Below, piece after piece: positions 49,459 through 57,676 of a stretch of 64,000 nt of DNA. Below the pieces are notes generated by a model, which saw nothing but the letters and a program-made list of their open reading frames with translations, searched no databases and was not told where the DNA came from. Numbering within the stretch: the stretch's first letter is position 1; each line of letters opens with the position of its first letter. A program made the position numbers and the translations under genes. Origin of the DNA: Streptomyces sp. HUAS MG91 (GTDB taxonomy: Bacteria; Actinomycetota; Actinomycetes; Streptomycetales; Streptomycetaceae); NCBI RefSeq assembly GCF_040529335.1, contig NZ_CP159534.1, forward strand, positions 1,116,001 to 1,180,000. The letters run 5' to 3'.

Positions 49459-50633
49459 CGGGCTCCCTCGCGCTCGTGCACCTCGTTCTCGAAGGCGTCG
49501 GTCCGTACGGCGTCGAACGCGGCGCGCAGCACCGTCCGCTCGTCCTCGTCGGGCCCGGTGCCCCGGACATGGGTCACGAAGTCCTCCGCGATCTCGTGGT
49601 CGTCGCGCCCCTTGAGGCGCTCCGCATAACTGGCGTCCGGTTCGGTCTCGGTCCTGCGCGGGTCGAAGAGCAGGCTGAGGGTGTGCGGGAAGCGCTCGGT
49701 GAGCCGGGCCATCGGGTCGTCGGGGCGCACCGCGTCGGTGAGGGTGGCCTCCACCCAGGACTCCTCGTGCCGCGCGAGGGAGGCGTCGGCGAGCAGTTCC
49801 TCCAGGTCGCCGCGGATCCGGGCGAGCGGCCGGGGCACCGGGCAGTCCAGGCGCTCGGCGCTCACCGCGCCGTCGGCGGCCAGGTCGATCAGCCACATGC
49901 TCTTGCGGTGGTCGGCCTCGGAGAAGGAGTACGGGAGCGGGGAGCCGGAGTAGCGGACCCGCTCGGAGATGACCTGGCTGCCGTGCAGATGCCCGAGGGC
50001 CACGTAGTCGACGCCGTCGAAGACGCCCGCGGGGACGGCCGCGACGCCGCCGACGGTGATGTCCCGCTCGCTGTCGCTCGGCGCGCCGCCGGTGACGAAG
50101 GCGTGGGCGAGGACGACGGACCGGGTTCCGGCCGGGCGGTCGGCGAGGTCCGCCCGCACCCGCTCCATGGCCGCGGCGAGTACCTGCTCGTGGCCGGCCT
50201 TCTCGACCGCGAACTCGTCCTTCACCAGTGCGGGCTCCAGGTACGGCAGCCCGTAGAACGCCACGTCCCCGTGGTCGTCGGCGAGCACGACGGCCTCGCC
50301 GCACCGGGCCGCCTCGGTGCGCAGGTGGATCCCGGCGCGGCCGATGAGTCCGGCGCCGACGCCGAGGCGGCGCGCCGAGTCGTGGTTCCCGGAGATCATC
50401 ACGGTGGGTACGCCGAGGTCGGCGAGGCGGTGCAGCACGTCGTCGTACAGCTCGACGGCGGCCAGCGGCGGCACGGCCCGGTCGTACACGTCGCCCGACA
50501 CGACCACCGCGTCGACCTCGCGTTCGCGCACGGTGTCGACGAGGTGGCCGATGAACGCGGCCTGGGCGCCGAGCATGTTCACCCGGTGGAACGCGCGCCC
50601 CAGATGCCAGTCGGACGTGTGCAGCAGCCTCAT
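49455..50633 (-). CDS. sbcD: Exonuclease subunit SbcD
   Basis: A 392-residue Mre11-type nuclease. The metallophosphatase motifs are TSDWHLGR (residues 6-13), VVSGDVYDRAVPP, MISGNHDSARRLG and GHLHGSQ. It is the catalytic half of the SbcCD complex, with manganese-dependent 3'-5' exonuclease and hairpin endonuclease activity. It precedes sbcC with a GTGA overlap, which should keep subunit amounts matched. The ATG at 50633 follows a 66-nt leader after a GC-rich hairpin and the 50699-50714 inverted repeat. Confidence 0.96.
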   Translation of the reverse strand: MRLLHTSDWHLGRAFHRVNMLGAQAAFIGHLVDTVREREVDAVVVSGDVYDRAVPPLAAVELYDDVLHRLADLGVPTVMISGNHDSARRLGVGAGLIGRAGIHLRTEAARCGEAVVLADDHGDVAFYGLPYLEPALVKDEFAVEKAGHEQVLAAAMERVRADLADRPAGTRSVVLAHAFVTGGAPSDSERDITVGGVAAVPAGVFDGVDYVALGHLHGSQVISERVRYSGSPLPYSFSEADHRKSMWLIDLAADGAVSAERLDCPVPRPLARIRGDLEELLADASLARHEESWVEATLTDAVRPDDPMARLTERFPHTLSLLFDPRRTETEPDASYAERLKGRDDHEIAEDFVTHVRGTGPDEDERTVLRAAFDAVRTDAFENEVHEREGAR

Positions 50634-50657
50634 GGGACACGAGGCTAGCCGCTGGGT

Positions 50658-50699
50658 CGGACATCACGTGCGGAACGCCCTCATCGGGCGCCCCGCACC
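50658..50699 (-). terminator. Probable terminator between the ThuA-like gene and sbcD
   Basis: On the minus strand GTGCGG and CCGCAC pair around a second GC stem (CGCCC with GGGCG), forming a strong hairpin of about 42 nt downstream of the ThuA-like gene stop. The U-run is absent, as is common in Streptomyces. It may also lie in the sbcD leader. Confidence 0.5.
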
Positions 50700-50716
50700 G
50701 TGACATGTGTCACGCG

Positions 50717-52006
50717 TCAGCCGGCGGTCACCGTGAAGCTCTGCGCGGCGGAGCCGTCACAGGCGCGCTGGATGAGCTGCGGGCTGTTGGTGGCGGCGGT
50801 CGCGGCGGTGAGGCATTTGCCGCTGTGCCGGGCGGTGAAGTGATACCTCCCGGCGGCCTCCTTCACGGGGAGCCACTGCTGGTTCTGTCCGCCTGTGTAC
50901 GCCCACAGCTGGAGCGGCGCGTTGTCGGCGGACGAGACGCCGGTCACGTCGATGACCTGCTGCGGGTTCGGGCGCACTCCGACGCGCCGGTATCCGGCGT
51001 CGGTCGCGGCGAGCCGGAACTGCTGCGCCTGGGTGCCGTTGCAGGCGTACTGCTGGATGGCGGTCCCGTTGGCCGTGGCGGCCGCGCGGGCGTCGACGCA
51101 GGTGCCGTTGCCGACGTTCTTCAGGGAGTACCAGGCCGTCTCGGAGAGCGTGTCGTCCGGCGGTGTGGTGCCGCCGGCGCCGCCGAGCCACTTCAGCCCG
51201 TCGAGCAGGAACCGGTTCTGGGTCGCGCTGGCGAACGTCGACGACGTGCGGGTGTTGGTGTCGTAGTTCATCGCGTTGTGGCCGAAGTTCGCGTACAGCA
51301 TCTTGTACTTCGTGTTGGTCCACAGGATCGGGTAGTAGCCGCTGTACCAGGACTGGTTGGGGTCGGTGCCCAGCGGGAAGCTGCTGGGGTCGACCGAGGC
51401 GAGGATCTTGATGTCCGGGTTCTGCCGCAGGTCGTTGGACCAGCTGTACCACTCGCTGACCGACGAGGTGAACGTGGCGGGCAGGTTCACGGTGGACGGG
51501 TGGGTGCGGTCCTCGACCTTGAGGGTCGCGGATGTCGGGCCCCAGGTGTTGGACTTGAAGTTGCCGCTGCCGAGGAACTGGTTGTGGTACCAGGACCAGC
51601 CCGCCGCGTTCGTGGTGAAGGCCGAGACGTGGAAGCCCATCCAGGCGCCGCCGCCGCGCATGTAGTTCTCGAACCCGGTGCGCTGGGCGGCGGTCTGCGG
51701 CAGGTCGTCGAGGAACAGGACGACCTGGTAGGCGTTGACGCCGCCGTTGGCGAGCAGGTTCCAGTCGTTGCTGGCGGTGTAGGTGAAGCCGTTCGCGGCG
51801 GCCTGCTTCGGAAGCCAGTCGTTGGCCTCCTTCTCGAAGTCGATGTGCGCCGCGTCCCAGGTTCCGCTGTAGAGACCGAGCACCTTGAAGGGGGCCGCCG
51901 CGCTGCTCGCGTGTGCGGCGGGCGGTGCCGCGAGCCCGAGCAGGGCCGCGAGCAGCAGGAGGATCCGCAGGGCCGTGCGGGCGGATCCGGATCTGATGGT
52001 GTGCAT
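50717..52006 (-). CDS. Secreted ThuA-like domain protein with ricin-type lectin domain
   Basis: A 429-residue exported protein. The signal peptide is at about 1-33 (LLLLAALLGLAAPPAAHA). A ThuA-like amidotransferase-fold domain follows at about 38-285 (FKVLGLYSGTWDAAHIDFEKEANDWLP, YQVVLFLDDLPQTAAQRTGFENYMRGGGAWMGFHVSAF). A ricin B-type beta-trefoil (CBM13-like) domain is at about 295-429, with the repeats CVDARAAATANGTAIQQYACNGTQAQQF and QLWAYTGGQNQQW. ThuA proteins act in sugar metabolism but their chemistry is not settled. It is the last of three ricin-domain genes in tandem, 26 nt after the beta-helix gene. Confidence 0.88.
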   Translation of the reverse strand: MHTIRSGSARTALRILLLLAALLGLAAPPAAHASSAAAPFKVLGLYSGTWDAAHIDFEKEANDWLPKQAAANGFTYTASNDWNLLANGGVNAYQVVLFLDDLPQTAAQRTGFENYMRGGGAWMGFHVSAFTTNAAGWSWYHNQFLGSGNFKSNTWGPTSATLKVEDRTHPSTVNLPATFTSSVSEWYSWSNDLRQNPDIKILASVDPSSFPLGTDPNQSWYSGYYPILWTNTKYKMLYANFGHNAMNYDTNTRTSSTFASATQNRFLLDGLKWLGGAGGTTPPDDTLSETAWYSLKNVGNGTCVDARAAATANGTAIQQYACNGTQAQQFRLAATDAGYRRVGVRPNPQQVIDVTGVSSADNAPLQLWAYTGGQNQQWLPVKEAAGRYHFTARHSGKCLTAATAATNSPQLIQRACDGSAAQSFTVTAG

Positions 52007-52032
52007 CTGTCGATCGGTCCTCTCGCTCCGGT

Positions 52033-54258
52033 TTACGGGTAGTTGGTGAGGTAGGCGACGTTGCTGCTGGAGTTGGACGGTCCGCCGGTGTTGTTGATGA
52101 CGTGGCTGATGGTGCCGGTGCCGCCGAGCGAGACGGTGACCATGTCGTGGAACTTGACCCCGGAGGTGTTGGGCACCTCGAAGGCGCGGTCGGCGACGAC
52201 GCTGGAGTTGGTGCTGAAGTAGCAGTAGCTGCCGAGCCCCCACGCCTCGTGGCTGGTCACGGAGTTGGCCACCTTGTAGGCGGGATATCCCTTGCCGCTG
52301 CCGTTCATCCAGGCGGCCTGGTTGGGCGGGTCGTAGGGCATCTCGTTCTGGAAGAAGTACGTGCGGCCGCCGTTGCCGTTCCAGACGACCTGGGTCTTCT
52401 GGAAGTGCTCGACGAACAGGCCGTACGCGGTGACGTCGGCGCCGTTGACGATGAGCCCGGTGTCGGCGGTGTTGCTGGTCCAGCCGACCGTGCCGCCGTT
52501 GCCGTGGTCGGCCCGCCAGATCCAGGTGTGGTCGATGACCGTGTTCGGGCTGTTGACGACCAGGGAGTTGGTCGCCTTGCCGACGGTGGCGCCGCCGATC
52601 CGGACGAAGAAGTCGGACAGCTGGATGGGGTCGGCCGCGTGGTTCGCGGAGGAGCCGTCGGGGCCGATCCGCACCAGGGTCTGGGAGTTGGTGGTGCCCG
52701 CGTCGACGAGCAGGCCGGCCAGCTGGATGCCGTCCACGTCGGCGGTGCTGATCGCGGTGATCCCGCCGTCCGGGACGAGGGTGGCGAGGCCCATGCCGAG
52801 GACGACCGTGTCGGGGCGGGTGACGTTCAGCGTCTGGTTGAGGTGGTAGACGCCCGGGGTGACCAGCAGGTTCTTGCCCGCGGCGAGGGCCGCGTTCATG
52901 TCGGCGGCGGTGGCGCCGGGCTTGACGATGAAGAACTGGTCGAGCGGCAGCGAGGTGCCCGCCGGGGTCTTGCCGCTCCACGTGGTGCCCACCGCGTTCG
53001 ACCGCAGCGCGGGCACGAACACCTTGTAGGCGCCCGCCCCGTCCACGTAGAGGAACGGCTTCTCGCGGATCGTCGGGGTGCTCGCGACGTTGGTGTACGT
53101 CGGGAAGGACTGGGCGGGTGCGCCCTGGTCGCCGACGAAGACCATGTTCCAGTTCGACCCCGACCAGCTGGCCATCTGGGAGTTGCGGGTGAGGAACTGC
53201 TGCTGCGAGCCGGAGCGGATCTGGCCGTCGACCTTGGTGTCGGAGATGAAGCCGCCGCTGGACCAGCCGCCGTCGTCGAGCGCGAGGTTGCCGCGCACGT
53301 GCATGCGCCGGTAGGGCGCGGCCTGCGAGACGGCCCAGCGGTCGGTGCCGCCGGTCGGGTTGACCGACAGGTTCTCGGCGTCGCGCCAGAAGTTCTGCGT
53401 GGCGTTGCCCTGGAACCAGTCGGCCTCCGCGTGCACGGCGCCGTTGATGGTCACGTCGTCGGGCGACAGGCCTAGCCCCGCGACCTGGGTGTAGAAGCCC
53501 ACGTTGGCGTCGGCGCTGTAGGTGCCGGGCTTGAACAGCAGGGCCTGGCGGGCCGAGCCGAACTGGTTGGTCTGCTGCTGGGCGAAGACGGAGTTCAGCT
53601 TGGACTGGATGCTGGAGGCGGACATCGACGGGTCGAAGACCGTCACGTTCGGGCCGAAGTCCGGGGTGCCGGGCGGGTTCGTCGCGCCGCCGCCGAGCGT
53701 GAAGGACTGCGCGGCGGTGCCGTTGCAGGTGTACTGCGCGAGCTGCACGCTGTCGGCGGTGGAGGCGCTGGGGACGTCGAGGCACTTGCCGCTGTTGCGG
53801 TTGACGAAGTGGTACGAGCCGTCGGCCTCGGCGACGGGCAGCCACTGCTGGTTGGCGCCGCTGGAGTAGGTCCACAGCTGGACGGCCGCGGAGTCGGCGG
53901 TGGACACGTCGGTGACGTCCCACGCCTTGGTGGCGTCGAGGCCGCTGTTCACGCGGTAGTAGCCGCCGCTGGTGGCGACCAGCTGCCAGGTCTGCGCGGC
54001 GCTGCCGTTGCAGCTGTACTGCTGTACCGCGGTGCCGTCGGCACTGGCGGCGGCGCGGGCGTCGACGCACTTGCCGCTGCCCTTGTTGATCACGGTGGTG
54101 GGGCCGGTCGGGAGCGCGGCGGCCGCCTCGGTCTGCGCGCTCGCCGGCGCCTGCGCGGCGAACTCGATGCCGGTGGCGGTCGTCGCGACGAGCGCCACCG
54201 CGGTGAGGGCTCTCGGTATCCGGCGTCTGAGCGCGGACCCGGGCACGGATCTGGACAC
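52033..54258 (-). CDS. Secreted ricin-domain protein with right-handed beta-helix (pectate-lyase-like)
   Basis: A 741-residue exported protein. The signal peptide is at about 1-41. A ricin-type beta-trefoil (about 55-190) has CVDARAAASADGTAVQQYSCNGSAAQTW and two similar repeats. Residues about 205-741 are a long parallel beta-helix-like domain (ALLFKPGTYSADANVGFYTQVAGLGLSPDDVTINGAVHAEADWFQGN, LLVTPGVYHLNQTLNV, TVIDHTWIWRADHGNGG, GLFVEHFQKTQVVWNGNGGRTYFFQNEMPYDPPNQ). Such folds occur in polysaccharide lyases and GH55-type glucanases; databases often leave this group unnamed. The chemistry is unknown, but a polysaccharide target is likely given its neighbours. Confidence 0.85.
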   Translation of the reverse strand: MSRSVPGSALRRRIPRALTAVALVATTATGIEFAAQAPASAQTEAAAALPTGPTTVINKGSGKCVDARAAASADGTAVQQYSCNGSAAQTWQLVATSGGYYRVNSGLDATKAWDVTDVSTADSAAVQLWTYSSGANQQWLPVAEADGSYHFVNRNSGKCLDVPSASTADSVQLAQYTCNGTAAQSFTLGGGATNPPGTPDFGPNVTVFDPSMSASSIQSKLNSVFAQQQTNQFGSARQALLFKPGTYSADANVGFYTQVAGLGLSPDDVTINGAVHAEADWFQGNATQNFWRDAENLSVNPTGGTDRWAVSQAAPYRRMHVRGNLALDDGGWSSGGFISDTKVDGQIRSGSQQQFLTRNSQMASWSGSNWNMVFVGDQGAPAQSFPTYTNVASTPTIREKPFLYVDGAGAYKVFVPALRSNAVGTTWSGKTPAGTSLPLDQFFIVKPGATAADMNAALAAGKNLLVTPGVYHLNQTLNVTRPDTVVLGMGLATLVPDGGITAISTADVDGIQLAGLLVDAGTTNSQTLVRIGPDGSSANHAADPIQLSDFFVRIGGATVGKATNSLVVNSPNTVIDHTWIWRADHGNGGTVGWTSNTADTGLIVNGADVTAYGLFVEHFQKTQVVWNGNGGRTYFFQNEMPYDPPNQAAWMNGSGKGYPAYKVANSVTSHEAWGLGSYCYFSTNSSVVADRAFEVPNTSGVKFHDMVTVSLGGTGTISHVINNTGGPSNSSSNVAYLTNYP

Positions 54259-54283
54259 GGGGATCTCCTGTGGGGGTGGGCCG

Positions 54284-55678
54284 TCAGCCGGTGTACTTGG
54301 CGAAGATGCCGGTGAACTGCCAGGCGCTCTGGGACACGCCCGAGCAGGTGTCGTCGTTCGGGTAGCCGCCGGAGCAGGGCCGGTCGCGGTTGGCCGACCA
54401 GAACGTGAGGCGCGCGAGGTGGTGCTGCTGCGCGTAGGCCAGGATGGTCTGGAAGTCGGCGGGGGTGACGGTCTCGTTGTCGTCGGTGATCCCGTTCATG
54501 GACGAGATGCCCATGCCCCGGTAGGCCTGGTCGTCGCTGTAGCCGTACGCGTTCTTGAGGGCGTTCTTGAGGCCCTCGGCCGCCTTGGTGGTCAGCGTGC
54601 CCATGTTCTGGCCGGAGCCGCCGAAGTCGAACGGCATGATGGTCCAACTGTCCACGGTGAGACCGGAGTTCGCGGCCCGGTTGATCAGGCTGGTGTCGGG
54701 TCCCGACTGGCCCGTGCCGATGGTGACGTACACCTTGATGCCCGGGTTGTTGGCCTTGACGGTCTTCAGCGCGTCCACCGTGCGCTGCTGCACGGTGCCG
54801 TTGCTGTACGCGTCGGCCTCCAGGTCGATGTCGATGGCCTTGAGCCCGTACGCGTTGATGACCTTCTGGTACGCGCCCGCCAGCGCACTGGCGCTGGTGC
54901 AGGAGCTCTCCAGCTTGTTGCCGCTGTAGCCGCCGAACGACGGGACCACGTCGCCGCCGTTCGCGCGCACCGTGTTGATGGTCTGCTGGTCGACGCCGCC
55001 GGTCAGCGGGCGGCCGCCGTCCCACTGCGGGTTGCAGCTGCCGTTGCTGAGGACGAAGGCGAGGGTGAACCACTTGACGCCGGTGGCGTTCATGATCGTG
55101 GTCGGGCTCGGCGGGTTGCCCCAGCCGTTGTAGAGGTACGGGGCGACGGCCATCGGCGCCGACGCGGGAGGCGTGCCGCCGCCGCTGGGCGCGGTCCACT
55201 TCTGGTTCGCGGCGCCGGTGCAGCTCCAGATCTGGACGGGGGTGCCGTTCGCCGAGGTGTTGCCGGTGACGTCCGCGCACTTGCCGGACTGCTGGCCGAC
55301 GAGGTCGCGGGCGGCGGAGACGGTCCACTTCTGGTTGGTGCCGCCGGCGCAGTCCCACAGCTGGAGCCTGGCTCCGTTGGCGGTCGAATTGCCGGTGACG
55401 TCAAGGCACTTGCCGAGGGCGCGGATCGTGCCGTCGGTGCCGACGGTCCACTGTTGTGCGGCGGTTCCGTTGCAGTCGTAGAGCTGGACGGCGGTGCCGT
55501 TGGCGGAGCTGGCCGCCGCCACGTCGAGACACTTGCCGCCGAGTCCGGTGATGGTGCCGGTGGCCGCCGCGGCGGGGGTCGTGGCGAGCGCGCCCGCCGA
55601 CACCGTCAGCAGCACGGTGGCGAGCGCGGCGCGTACGGCGGTCGAGCGCGTGAGAGCAGATCTGGGCAGGGGGGACAT
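54284..55678 (-). CDS. Secreted GH18 chitinase with ricin-type lectin domain
   Basis: A 464-residue exported protein. The signal peptide is at about 1-39. A ricin-type beta-trefoil with three clear repeats (GKCLDVAAASSANGTAVQLYDCNGTAAQQW and similar) reaches about residue 165. A GH18 TIM barrel follows (MAVAPYLYNGWGNPPSP to the end). The catalytic motif is AIDIDLEA, matching DxDxE of GH18 with glutamate as the proton donor; the family's first aspartate (DxxDxDxE) is a lysine here. WSANRDRPC is the last conserved strand. It should hydrolyse chitin or related GlcNAc polymers. ATG 55678 is favoured. A DasR-like site lies at 55781-55796. Confidence 0.92.
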   Translation of the reverse strand: MSPLPRSALTRSTAVRAALATVLLTVSAGALATTPAAAATGTITGLGGKCLDVAAASSANGTAVQLYDCNGTAAQQWTVGTDGTIRALGKCLDVTGNSTANGARLQLWDCAGGTNQKWTVSAARDLVGQQSGKCADVTGNTSANGTPVQIWSCTGAANQKWTAPSGGGTPPASAPMAVAPYLYNGWGNPPSPTTIMNATGVKWFTLAFVLSNGSCNPQWDGGRPLTGGVDQQTINTVRANGGDVVPSFGGYSGNKLESSCTSASALAGAYQKVINAYGLKAIDIDLEADAYSNGTVQQRTVDALKTVKANNPGIKVYVTIGTGQSGPDTSLINRAANSGLTVDSWTIMPFDFGGSGQNMGTLTTKAAEGLKNALKNAYGYSDDQAYRGMGISSMNGITDDNETVTPADFQTILAYAQQHHLARLTFWSANRDRPCSGGYPNDDTCSGVSQSAWQFTGIFAKYTG

Positions 55679-55780
55679 AGGGGGTTCACAGCCCTTCATG
55701 GGAGGCCGTCGATGGGGGTTACGGGTGTTCATGGAGATGAACAGCGGGTGCATTCATGAAGCTGTGGCGAACGGGAACCT

Positions 55781-55796
55781 AAAGGTCTGCACCAGT
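55781..55796. promoter_or_regulatory. Candidate DasR responsive element (dre) upstream of the chitinase
   Basis: AAAGGTCTGCACCAGT agrees at 12 of 16 positions with the dre consensus as I recall it, ACTGGTCTAGACCAGT. It lies about 100 nt upstream of the chitinase start. DasR represses chitin and GlcNAc genes in Streptomyces, so the site fits the gene's function. Confidence 0.6.
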
Positions 55797-55862
55797 GGCG
55801 TCAAGAGATGAAACCGAGATGACCATCAACGGGTCTGCGCCCACAAGGACTTGAACACAGCA

Positions 55863-55890
55863 AAGCCCCCGGTCGGCGCTCCGGGGGCTT
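55863..55890 (-). terminator. Terminator of the FMN reductase gene
   Basis: A perfect 10-bp stem (AAGCCCCCGG at 55863-55872 with its complement at 55881-55890) and an 8-nt loop. On the minus strand it is followed by TTTGCTG. It separates the FMN reductase gene from the chitinase promoter region. Confidence 0.85.
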
Positions 55891-55936
55891 CAACAGTACT
55901 TAATTCAAGGTTTGTTAAGAAGGGTGCCGACGAGAC

Positions 55937-56491
55937 TCAGGCGGCGGCGAGACGGGAGCCCGTGGGCAGCGCGTCGCGGAAGCGGCCGAGGACCGGGGCG
56001 AGCGCCTCCCGCGTCTCGGGGGTGAGGGTGACACCGCCGTCCGCGTCGACGGTGATGTGCCGGTCGAGGACGAACCAGCCCTGCGCGACATCGGCGCCGA
56101 GCGAGGTGAGGACGGGCCGCAGCGCGTAGTCGACGGCGAGGACGTGCGCGGGCGAGCCGCCGGTGGCCAGCGGCAGCACGGGCTTGCCGCGCAGCGCGTA
56201 CTGCGGCAGCAGGTCGAGGAACGTCTTCAGGACGCCGGAGTAGGCGGCCTTGTAGACGGGGCTGGCGACGATCAGGGCGTCGGCGCGGGCCACGAGGGCG
56301 GCGGCCGCGGCGATGTCGGGGTCGGCGGTGTCGGCGGACAGCAGCCCCTCGGCGGGCAGCGAGCGGACGTCGAGGTGCCGTATCTCGTGGCGGCCGGCGG
56401 CGAGTTGGGTGCCGAGGTCGCGCGCGAGGTGGGCGGTGCGGGAGGTGCCGGGGGCGGAGGCGCTGCCGGTGAGGGTGAGGAGGAGGGGCAC
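55937..56491 (-). CDS. NADPH-dependent FMN reductase (SsuE-like)
   Basis: A 184-residue flavodoxin-fold reductase. LLTLTGSASAPGTSRTAHLARDL is the FMN-phosphate loop, followed by ADALIVASPVYKAAYSGVLKTFLDLLPQYALRGKPVLPLATGG, the conserved core of SsuE and MsuE-type reductases. They supply reduced FMN to two-component monooxygenases, often for sulfonate use; no ssuD partner is in this window. The start is GTG at 56491, with AAAGGA 7 nt upstream. A strong terminator follows at 55863-55890. Confidence 0.9.
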   Translation of the reverse strand: MPLLLTLTGSASAPGTSRTAHLARDLGTQLAAGRHEIRHLDVRSLPAEGLLSADTADPDIAAAAALVARADALIVASPVYKAAYSGVLKTFLDLLPQYALRGKPVLPLATGGSPAHVLAVDYALRPVLTSLGADVAQGWFVLDRHITVDADGGVTLTPETREALAPVLGRFRDALPTGSRLAAA

Positions 56492-56887
56492 GGGGGTGTC
56501 CTTTGCGGGGTGGGGAGTTCGTGGCCGGCTGCGGGCCGGTGGGGCTTCTCGCGCAGTTCCCCGCGCCCCTGAGGCATGCGCTGCGCGCGGCCTCCCCCGG
56601 ACGAGCGGAGCTCGTTCAAGGGGCGCGGGGAACTGCGCGGGAACCAGCCACCGGCCCGCGCTCGGTGACGGAACAGGGCGCGTCGGAGCGGCCGTTGGGC
56701 ACGGCGGGGATCAGATGCGGGCCGGACCGATCAGAGCCGGCTCAGCCGGAGACGCGACAGGAGGTGCTGTTGACCCGAGCGAGATCGACATGGCGTCGTC
56801 GCGTGAGGTCGTGCCGTCCTGCGTCCATGGGCCGATTGAATCAGGTGCCGCCTACATCCGTCGAGACCCGCCCACGCCGTGGACAGC
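56492..56887. other. 396-bp intergenic region with dispersed repeat copy 4
   Basis: No credible gene is present. The left part, next to the FMN reductase start, carries its ribosome site and dispersed repeat copy 4 (56550-56639). The rest, 56640-56887, has mixed sequence without a convincing ORF, hairpin or promoter; the YigZ gene ends at 56888. Confidence 0.6.
56550..56639. repeat. Dispersed palindromic repeat, copy 4
   Basis: Perfect 21-nt arms at 56550-56570 (CGCGCAGTTCCCCGCGCCCC core) and 56619-56639 with a 48-nt loop. Outer bases continue as GGCTTCT and GGAACCAGCC, related to the outer parts of copies 1 and 2. It lies upstream of the FMN reductase and downstream of YigZ. Confidence 0.9.
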
Positions 56888-57508
56888 TCAGCCGTACGCC
56901 TCTCCGCCCAGCTCGAAGCCCGCGGTCCCCGCGCTGACGTCCGCGAGCCACGCCCGGAACCGCTCCACGTCTCCCTCGGGCAGCCCGATCTCGATGGTGA
57001 CGGCCTCCGCGTAGCGCACGTCGCGCACCTCGCGCCCGGTGGCCCGCAGGTCGTTCTCCATCTTTCCGGCGCGGCCGTGGTCGACGGTCACCGTGGCGAG
57101 GCGGAACCGGCGGCGGGTGACGGTGCCGAGCGTGTCGAGCGCTTCCCCGACCGCGCCGCCGTACGCCCGGATGAGCCCGCCCGCGCCCAGCTTCACGCCG
57201 CCGAAGTAGCGGGTCACGACGGCGACGACGTAGCGCATCTCGCGCCGGGTGAGCATCTGGAGCATGGGCACCCCCGCGGTGCCGCCCGGCTCGCCGTCGT
57301 CGCTGGCCTTCTGCACGGAGGCATCGGCGCCGATCACGTACGCGTAGCAGTTGTGCGAGGCCGTCGGGTGCTCCTTGCGGACGCGCGCGACGAAGGCCTG
57401 TGCCTCCTCCTCGGTCGCCGCGGGCGCGAGCGCGCACAGGAACCGGGAGCGGCTGATCTCTGTCTCGTGCACGCCCTCGCGGGCCACCGTGCGGTACTCG
57501 TCCTGCAT
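56888..57508 (-). CDS. YigZ/IMPACT-family protein
   Basis: A 206-residue protein of the YigZ/IMPACT family. The N-terminal domain has EISRSRFLCALAPAATEEEAQAFVARVRKEHPTASHNCYAYVIG, then SDDGEPGGTAGVPMLQMLTRREMRYVVAVVTRYFGGVKLGAGGLIRAYGGAVGEAL, the family signature. A ferredoxin-like C-terminal domain follows. Its eukaryotic relative regulates the kinase GCN2 in translation; the bacterial role is unclear but may involve the ribosome. It is a stand-alone gene, divergent from the large permease gene. Confidence 0.92.
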   Translation of the reverse strand: MQDEYRTVAREGVHETEISRSRFLCALAPAATEEEAQAFVARVRKEHPTASHNCYAYVIGADASVQKASDDGEPGGTAGVPMLQMLTRREMRYVVAVVTRYFGGVKLGAGGLIRAYGGAVGEALDTLGTVTRRRFRLATVTVDHGRAGKMENDLRATGREVRDVRYAEAVTIEIGLPEGDVERFRAWLADVSAGTAGFELGGEAYG

Positions 57509-57676
57509 CCGACCAGCCTATTCGCAGGTGTGGCGGAGGTCGCCCCCACCCGGTGGGCGGGTGACGATGTGATGGATACTCGCACGTCGTCACTGTCATG
57601 AACGGGCTGCCTCGGGGCAGTGCATTCCCGTACGCGACCGGCGACACCACCGAGCCTCCCGACAGAGAGCCCCCAC

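Noticed and set aside
46477..49629. 1050-codon plus-strand frame antisense to sbcC
   Set aside because: Gly/Val/Arg-rich shadow of the SbcC coiled coil; the minus strand has complete Walker, hook and signature motifs.
57561..57593. Inverted repeat GTGACGA/TCGTCAC upstream of the permease
   Set aside because: Seven-bp arms 19 nt apart are short, and nothing else supports an operator there.
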